Assembly (NCBI GenBank): GCA_031310005.1
Contig: CM062380.1
Span: forward strand, 1,426,001-1,490,000
Direction: 5' to 3'
DNA length: 64,000 nt
Origin: Dactylellina haptotyla
Taxonomy: Eukaryota; Ascomycota; Orbiliomycetes; Orbiliales; Orbiliaceae
The notes under the pieces: model-generated
What the model saw: only the letters and a program-made list of their open reading frames with translations
What the model was told of the DNA's origin: nothing
Database searches by the model: none
Part shown: positions 57,313-64,000 of the stretch, piece by piece
Layout of the letters: each line of letters starts with the position of its first letter
Numbering within the stretch: the first letter of the stretch is position 1
Position numbers and translations under genes: made by a program

Positions 57313-60300
57313 ATTGCAAAAAATTGGGCAGTTTTTAATCGGGAAGGGGCTATCTTGTTATTCTGCTCGTTATTGAAGTTTTATTTTTATTTTTCGTTTA
57401 TTTTCCACCTCTCCCTCTTTACCCCTTACGTTTAGATGCAGTCGTTTGAGCAGAAATTTGCTTCATTGTAAAAACTGTCATTTAATACGTATATCCCCTC
57501 ATCGTCTCATGTGATGATATCTAATAGTGGGGAAGTATTTCTCAGCAAATCGAATTTAGACCTGGTTAAGGTACGATGCTTCTATTTCTCTTGGCCGTTG
57601 ATATAGCCTGTAACGATTCCTTCTCATCGTGTGATAAATCCGTAATTCAGAACGCCGGTTCCGTGTGCTGAGGATGTGCCTCGGCTCAACAAGATATGCG
57701 TGTTGCTGAGGGCGGAACATGTCATCATGTAGCATTGAGAATTCGCAGATGGAGAGTAGGACCCACTCTTAGAACGTTTTAAGAGACGAGAGCTAATCTT
57801 GGACTCTCGATTGCTAAATAATCCGTTCGGAACATACCGAATTGAGAGGATCTTGGCCGTTAAAGATCTGTGGTGTGCCGGAGTAGGAAGGTATCCAGGG
57901 TCAACGATTATCGGAGAGCTAGGGCTAAGGCGGACACGAACGTCTACGACCGGATTTCTCAACGGAACGAACTTGGGATGAAAAAAATGATGACTCCATC
58001 GCGGTTGCGATCTGCGACTGGGCAAAACGGTTCAGGATTCTGAAATTTAGAAAATTTGCAAAAGCGCACACGAGCTCACTCGATGCCGAGAACGTCCTGA
58101 CAACTCTTCGGTTTTCTTGGTGAAATCTCGTGGAGACATGAGATTCGCTGGAGCTGCTTACTCGAGGATAGATGAAGGAGCACCCAAGCTTGGAAGGCTG
58201 GCAGGTACTTTTTTCTTTCTTTCTTTCTCTCACTTTCCTTTGGGGCTTTGATGCCTACCGTGTTTCCGTTAGTCTTCTTACCCTCTAAACCAACTCCAGT
58301 GAGCGGAGTGTCCTTAATTCAAGACCCATCTTGCTTTCTTTTTTAGTTTTTGGGCTGGGGTACGTTTCTCGGGTACATCTTAGTCACCAAACGGAAATCA
58401 ATAAATGGCCTTGAGACATCGATGGAGTCCGACTGGAAGTGGTACCGGTACGAGCCAAACGATCGTTGACGACCAGCCTCTAGCATTACAACGCAGGGAT
58501 CTAGCATATTCGAAGGCAGGTCCGCGGCGAGATGAATACATTTCTTGTACATAAAATAATTGGTCTAGTCTCGGTTGAGATAAAGGCCAAAAAAGATTCA
58601 TCTGGTCTTTTTCGCCGTTGTCGCATCTCAACGTCTGCTGGCTTGCTGTTTCCGCCGACATCGTGCAGTTCAATCAAACCACCTGCTATTATTAGTGGTG
58701 ATTGGCCACAGCGGCTGGGAAATCCATCGAACGGACCCAGCACAGTAGATCTCAGCTGATCTCCCACGGGGAGCCCTGTTTGCCACTCGCTTCGCTTGAG
58801 CACGCGAAAGGATCTTGAAAGAATCTAGTGCCTGGCGATGAAAGAGTGGGAAGAGCTAACTTTACTCTTACGCTTGTGTGACCTGCTGATCGAGTGAGGT
58901 CGACATCACAGAGCTTGCAAGGGAACGAAATGTATTCTTAACTCCAGGCTAGGCTTGGTTTTTCCTGGCGCGAATGTCAGCAGACCTAAAACCTTTGTGG
59001 TTTGTGGTTTGCGTCTGGCTTGCATGTTTTACGTAGATAAAGTAGAGCTACATGCTTCCTGTGGATTTCACGAAAGAGGCAAATGTAGATAGACATCGAA
59101 CAAGCGTTTTTAGGGAGAGTAATCTTATCTGTGCCGCAAGCAACGCAAGCAGCGCATGTGGTTTGGGCCCTTAGGATCCAGAACGCTGGGGATGCGTGGA
59201 AAGGAGTGCATTTTACAGGGTATTTTCGTGGAATGTGAATGGCGAGATTTTCGAAATTGGATGGTTTTAGATGAAGCGGGTAGTTTTTGAATTTTCCTCT
59301 TTTCGTCAGCCGCACGTACTGTGACTTCGATCTCTTTTGGAGATGGCGAGACAAAGACCTCCAGACTGGGATGGTTCTTACATCGCAATCACAAAGAGAA
59401 AAAAAAACAAAAGAAAAAGCCTCCCACTCTCACCACTTCCGCCCGCCTGCCCAGCTGGTCAAGTGTTGCCACTGACGGCGCGGCGGGCTTGCGGTGCCCA
59501 GAAAAGAGGGGCGTTCAAGGTGGTGAGAATATCGTGTCAGGATAGATACTCCGAAATGCTGGGTCAAAATGGCAAGTGAACTTTTTTAGAATTTTGGAAG
59601 GATCAGCAGTAATATCGTGAACCCAGCAGCTTAAGGTTGCAGTTAAGGGGCGGAATACGCGCGCGGGGGGTGGAGCGATTGCACGGTGTGCGAGATGCAA
59701 TAACGCAATAGACTATTATGATATTTCTGAAGCAGATATTGACACAAGCTTTCGTGTGGTAAACTGTGGAGATTCTATGCATCGAGGCGTCGGGTTTTCG
59801 GCACTCTCTCTTCAAAATCGCAGGATTTTTATTTTATTGTCGATGGGAGTGATTTTTTTCGCTGAGCCGAAAACATTAAGCGGATGTGCCGTAACAGAGG
59901 AGAAGGGTTCAGGATAAGGATTCTAGGTGGGCCTGGATGATTGCCATAATCGAATTTCGGGTAGAAAATTTTTACTTGTTAAATTGATTGAAGGGTTGGA
60001 TTGTGCTGGGATTAACGTTACGCAGCGGACTTGCTGGGTTCGGACTTTTTGTTAATCTTTCGCTTTTGTTGCGCAAAGCTGGGAAGATGCTCACAACATT
60101 TTTTCCTGGTGAGGCTCCAAAATGCAACCGCAAAACTGTGTCTCGGACGACAGCTGGGTGGTAGCTGCAGCTCGTAGTTCGGAGTCCAATGTTAGAGCGC
60201 TCGTGATGAGGAAATATACTTCATTGCAAAAAAATGCGTTACTCGAGTTATTCAGTGGAAAGGAAGTTTTTGAAATATAAACAGAGAGAAAGCAAGCTCC

Positions 60301-60536
60301 CCGTGTTAGATTTTTTTAAGAATCAGACCCTAGATACTCCTGCAATAAGAGGTATACAAAAACGCCCTGCGAAGCAATAAGGACAGAGATTATTTCATCC
60401 ACAGACGATGATAGCCAAAGAAAAGCTTTATACAAAGGAAAGAGGTATATAAAATTTGTGAACCCAAAGAAAACTCGTATAAGACGATCGTCCTCCCCTG
60501 ATAATCATTCCGCGATTAAGTTTCAAATCCGTCAAT
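57313..60536. other. Long convergent intergenic region (3.2 kb)
   Basis: Lies between two genes whose 3' ends face each other, where fungal genomes usually leave a few hundred bases. Frames are short (133 codons at most) and show no domain. There is a TTTC tract at about 58207-58229 and a Lys-rich purine run at about 59397-59420. No tRNA or rRNA seen. It could hold a non-coding transcript or a gene of many tiny exons that I cannot resolve. Confidence 0.45.
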
Positions 60537-61291
60537 TTAAGAGTGATATCCTTGCGAAGGAGCTGGAGTTGGGACGGTTGGGTATTGCTGCTCGCCCTGG
60601 TAGTATGGGGTCTGCTGAGCATTTGGGTCGTAGGTAGCTGGCTGCGAGGCACCGGTATGCTGAACGCCAATTGGGCCCATAGATGCAGCACCGGCTTCGA
60701 CACCACCGTTCCAGCTAGACTTCTGGACACGGTGACGGTGGCAGCCGAGAGAGTAGAAGACGAGGGTGACGCAGAAAGCGATCCAGTTGAAAGCACCGAA
60801 GGCGGCACCGGCTGCGCAAGCGCCATAAACAGTTCGGCCGTCGGAGTATCCAGAGGTCCAGAGAGAGAGCCAAGCAGCCCAAGAAGCAAGACCTGCGAAG
60901 GAGCAGAGCCACCAGAGGACGCAGAAGGCCTCAGCACCGAGGCAGAACCATTTGAAGTAGAATTGTGGGGCGAACTTGGGGACGAGCATGACACCCGCGA
61001 GGAAGATTGCAGTGTAGATGGACTACATTTTATATGTTAGCACAAGTAACTTCGAGTAGGATTGCAATGTTGGGTTGAACATACAGTGAAGAGAGAGAAG
61101 CCAGCACCCCATCCAAGGTAGTAACCTCGAACTTGCGAAAGGGCGACGCAAGAGCAGACGAAGACGATGAGGGTCAAGACGATCTGCGCATATCTGACAA
61201 AGATGAACCAGGATGGGACCTGTGGGACTTCATTTCCCATTCCTCCAACGCCTCTCGAAACGGGGGCGGAACCAGCTTGTTTGTTCTCCAT
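60537..61291 (-). CDS. Four-TM MARVEL-type membrane protein, 230 aa
   Basis: Two exons on the complement, 61291-61085 and 61022-60537, in frame for 230 residues. Four hydrophobic segments are at about 28-52, 60-83, 93-118 and 134-162, with a conserved Arg in the first (FVRYAQIVLTLIVF). The short N-terminus is polar. The fourth segment is followed by a cytoplasmic tail starting CHRHR and rich in Gly, Gln, Pro and Tyr (TPYYQGEQQYPTVPTPAPSQ). This is the layout of the MARVEL superfamily, which occurs at plasma-membrane or vesicle domains. Its partners and exact role are unknown. The intron cuts between segments 1-2 and the rest of the second segment. The antisense frame over it is a shadow. Confidence 0.85.
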
Positions 61292-64000
61292 TGCTTCTGT
61301 TTTGTATGTTGGTCGACTTTGATCCTTATAACAATGGAATATAGATTCTCGAAGAGAGAAGTTGGTCCTTGCTTTTCAAATGCGCGGATACCAGTTTAAT
61401 ATTATTGGTATATTGAAACGCTGCTTATGTGATGAAGATGCGAAAGATAATTCGGAACTATGAAGACGGATGGCGCATCTTTTATATATTTCTGCTGAGA
61501 CCGCCTTTCTCTTTGTTTCCGTACACACCTCGCAGGTGCTATCGCTACATTCTGCCTTTCTTTACTTTTTCTTTCAGCTCCACGACGGGATTAATTTTGT
61601 TGGTAGCCGCTTGGGCCCCAAAACGCTATGAAGGGATCTCAAAGAAAACCAAGCAAAATCCCAAGAAGCCCCCAAGGCCCTAGTCTCAAGTTGAACAGAT
61701 CCCATGCATGGATGCAGTTCTCAAGAACGAGAAATCTTTGAAAAAAGCAAACTTCGAAGTCTCGACCCCTACAATCCCAAGAAAGGGTTTATGATCCTTC
61801 GAAAAAAATTTGGGTAAATCTGGTTGGCTGGCAAGCGACGAAAAGAGACAACCGAGGAAAATCCAGCGGAACAGAAAGGTGCAGGGGTTTGCTCAAGGGT
61901 CTAGCGTGCGAAGCGTTTCTGCTTGTTGTGGTGTTGTTAATTTTGACAAATCTTCGGGAGCTCAGCCGCAAGCCTAGAAATGTGGTGTGGTCTTGAGATC
62001 TTGGGAGGGTGTTTGTTGAAAGTATTTTGCCTGCATCCGGGTAAGGGCTGGTACCGTGACTCTTTTCGTCCAAGAATTACCTTATCGCTATCGTGGCGAA
62101 CTTTTCGTGAGGGTGCTCATGGGATTGGGTGAATTGGGAGAGTGGAAGTGAGGAATGCAGGGTCGGGCTGCACGGTTCGCCCTATTGGTTCACCAGCCAA
62201 GCAAGCGTCTTTTTGCCGTTTGTGTAACTCCCATGTGGTTTCATTAATACTTTTCGAAAGCAAGAATGAGGGGACCTGCGAAGTAGTGGGATCAAAGCCG
62301 CCTTGCTGTGGGCCCTTTCCACCCAAGCGGATAGTTTCTTGGCTGCCTTAGTCACCCAAACGTCTCGCTGCTATCCTTTTTATTCGGCGACGAGTTCCCG
62401 ACCTAAACGAACTGGGGTAGGTGCCTCATGATTTGAGATATCTTTTCAGGGTTAAGCGGGAGACCGAAGCATGTGAGAGGCTGAGTAATGCATGCGAGGG
62501 AGGTTTGGTTGCAACAAGTTTAACCGTTGGCTTGTAAACCAAGTTTTTTGACACAATTGTTGGCTGGAGCCTCACAATATCTGGGGAATAGGCAACAAAG
62601 CCATCATGTCCAAGTCACCTTTTCGAGCCGAACGAATTCGGTAAAAAATACCGTCGACAGAACCAAGAAGCTTGGGAGACGGAGGGTGTCTACCAAAATA
62701 GAACAAAAAGGTTTCATGACCCGTGTCTTCTTTCCCCAACAAACTTGTGCATATACGAGATCAGGACTTTCCTTTCGTCGTCTTCGTCGTCGTCATCTAG
62801 ATCTCGTCTGAGCCCTCTGATGCATACTATTTTCGGCAAGCTGAATCCGAGAAGACAAGCTTTTTGTGCATGAGACGCCTTTCCAGAAATGTGATCTGAG
62901 AATGGAAATCCTTCGGAAATTCTGAAATCGACGAATCAAGGACTGGCGGATGTAAGACATAACAGCGACCCAAATCCTTTGGTGGCTTGAGCTTTCCCGT
63001 CGGTATGCGTCTTGACCTGGGAGTTTAGGGCAGCAACTTGGAGCTTGTCTTCACCTTGTAGGGATAGCAGCAACAGCCCTATGGCTAGTCGCGCATGTTA
63101 AAAGTGAACATCCAGGAGATTGGTTCGGTCCGTGTAGTGGGCCTGAAACTTTGTGGTGTCTTCATTCCCCCAGTTGGGACGGGTCAGGGCTGTGAAGTCT
63201 GATATTGCACGGATTTCCAGGCCTCCAAGCTTTGTCCAAGGGGGGCTGCGCAGAACGGATATATGAACGAGACCCACCTTATTGAATTCGACGAAATAAT
63301 CCCAGATGACGCAAACTCATGATAACCATGCCACTTCGCCCGTGCAGCGCGCTTTCCTCGGCTCTGCGGCTTGGTGCATAGCCACGAGAGTGGCACCTTT
63401 GTGCGGCTGTTTGAACATCTTGAAATCCCTGGAGATAGAGTATCATGTAGGCAGACATATCCAAACTCCCAGAAGAACGCAAAGTTTCTTATTTGATTCC
63501 CGAGGTTTAAAATATTCTACAGCTGGTGATCGAATCCGGTAGCATTAGAAACCTATCGTCCCAGAGATTGCCCAGCCCTCCGACGCCTGCTTGGCCATAA
63601 ATATAAACCTGCTGCCCACGGTCCGGGAAACCGACAGCCTGTCGCCAATGCCGTCCCGATGTCAAAACAAAAGGTGCCGAATATCGAATGTGCGTTGCCG
63701 TCGGATTGCAACAGAAATGGATCCTGCCCGGGCACGTGACTTAAGCGCTTGCCCGCATGCAGGCTGATTATGAAATAATGCAACATGGTCAACGACAGCC
63801 TCGTCGTCGATTAGTAGCCTTACGACCGGGGATTGAAGGACTGCTTGGTGCGTAGTCGAGGACGAGACGGCATCTGAGAATGTGAGTATCCAATCGCGAT
63901 CCTAAACGCGGAGAGACCGGTTCCACAGAAGGCCAAAAAGAGAGCATGATAGTGGGACACGAGCTTTGGAGTCGACTCAGACGCAGAACTTGTTCAAACG
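61292..64000. other. Gene-free upstream region of the MARVEL gene to window end
   Basis: 2.7 kb. The first several hundred bases are the promoter and leader of the minus-strand MARVEL gene. Beyond that only short frames without family resemblance occur; a CACGTG is at about 63733. A gene may begin beyond the window edge. Confidence 0.45.

Noticed and set aside
58207-58229. TTTC simple repeat as a possible regulatory element
   Set aside because: Short simple repeat in an empty region; nothing ties it to a gene.
60543-61040. 165-codon frame on the plus strand
   Set aside because: Antisense shadow of the MARVEL-type gene, which has clear TM segments and good splice sites.
1-64000. tRNA, rRNA, CRISPR arrays, bacterial-type operons, transposon ends
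   Set aside because: I looked for B-box-like GTTCGA patterns, long spaced repeats and transposase or reverse transcriptase motifs by eye and found none convincing; a covariance-model and repeat search would be decisive.

Overview
The window is nuclear DNA of a filamentous ascomycete (Pezizomycotina). The genes are split by short introns (about 40-140 nt, mostly 55-80) with GT..AG ends and CTAAC/CTGAC-like branch sites. There are three Gal4-type Zn2Cys6 regulators, a fungal NLR-like STAND protein and fungal forms of ribosome-biogenesis and chromatin factors. The style of the proteins suggests Eurotiomycetes, but the genus cannot be fixed from the sequence. All gene models are my own splicing of the frames. 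Every multi-exon model closes in frame, except one gene that carries a one-base frameshift. I saw no rRNA, tRNA, CRISPR array or intact transposon.

Region 1-8.7 kb is gene-poor. It holds a small Cys-rich conserved hypothetical protein (1661) and a four-exon MAPR/DAP1-type heme-binding protein (2968-3566, minus). From 8.7 to 16.5 kb, three genes lie on the minus strand: a bHLH E-box factor, the 60S biogenesis factor ERB1, and a Zn2Cys6 regulator with six exons. A second Zn2Cys6 regulator (18.75-21.7 kb) is divergent from the first and contains a 12-nt microexon. A secreted PhoD-family phosphatase follows (23.0-25.3 kb), then a CCCH zinc-finger protein with very short exons (27.85-29.26 kb), an acyl-CoA dehydrogenase (31.2-32.75 kb), a SNF5/Sfh1 chromatin-remodelling subunit carrying a GATA finger (33.3-34.8 kb, minus), and the nucleolar four-RRM protein NOP4 (35.5-37.7 kb, minus).

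From 38.2 to 45.4 kb there is a compact catabolic-type trio: a Zn2Cys6 regulator, an intracellular GH78-like alpha-L-rhamnosidase, and an MFS sugar transporter divergent from the rhamnosidase. Together they look like a regulator, importer and hydrolase set for a rhamnoside. The transporter is broken by a one-base frameshift, so the module may be decaying in this strain.

The most unusual locus is 46.7-53.5 kb. It is a nine-exon gene for a protein of about 2065 residues: an N-terminal alpha-helical domain, a NACHT-type NTPase, an acidic Asn/Asp/Glu-rich linker, ankyrin-like repeats and a C-terminal SPRY domain. This is an NLR-like STAND receptor. The SPRY end is visible only after splicing two late introns. 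Next come a Rab5 exchange factor VPS9 (helical bundle, VPS9 domain, CUE; 54.7-57.3 kb) and a four-TM MARVEL-type membrane protein (60.5-61.3 kb, minus). These are separated by an unusually long convergent gap, and the last 2.7 kb shows no gene.
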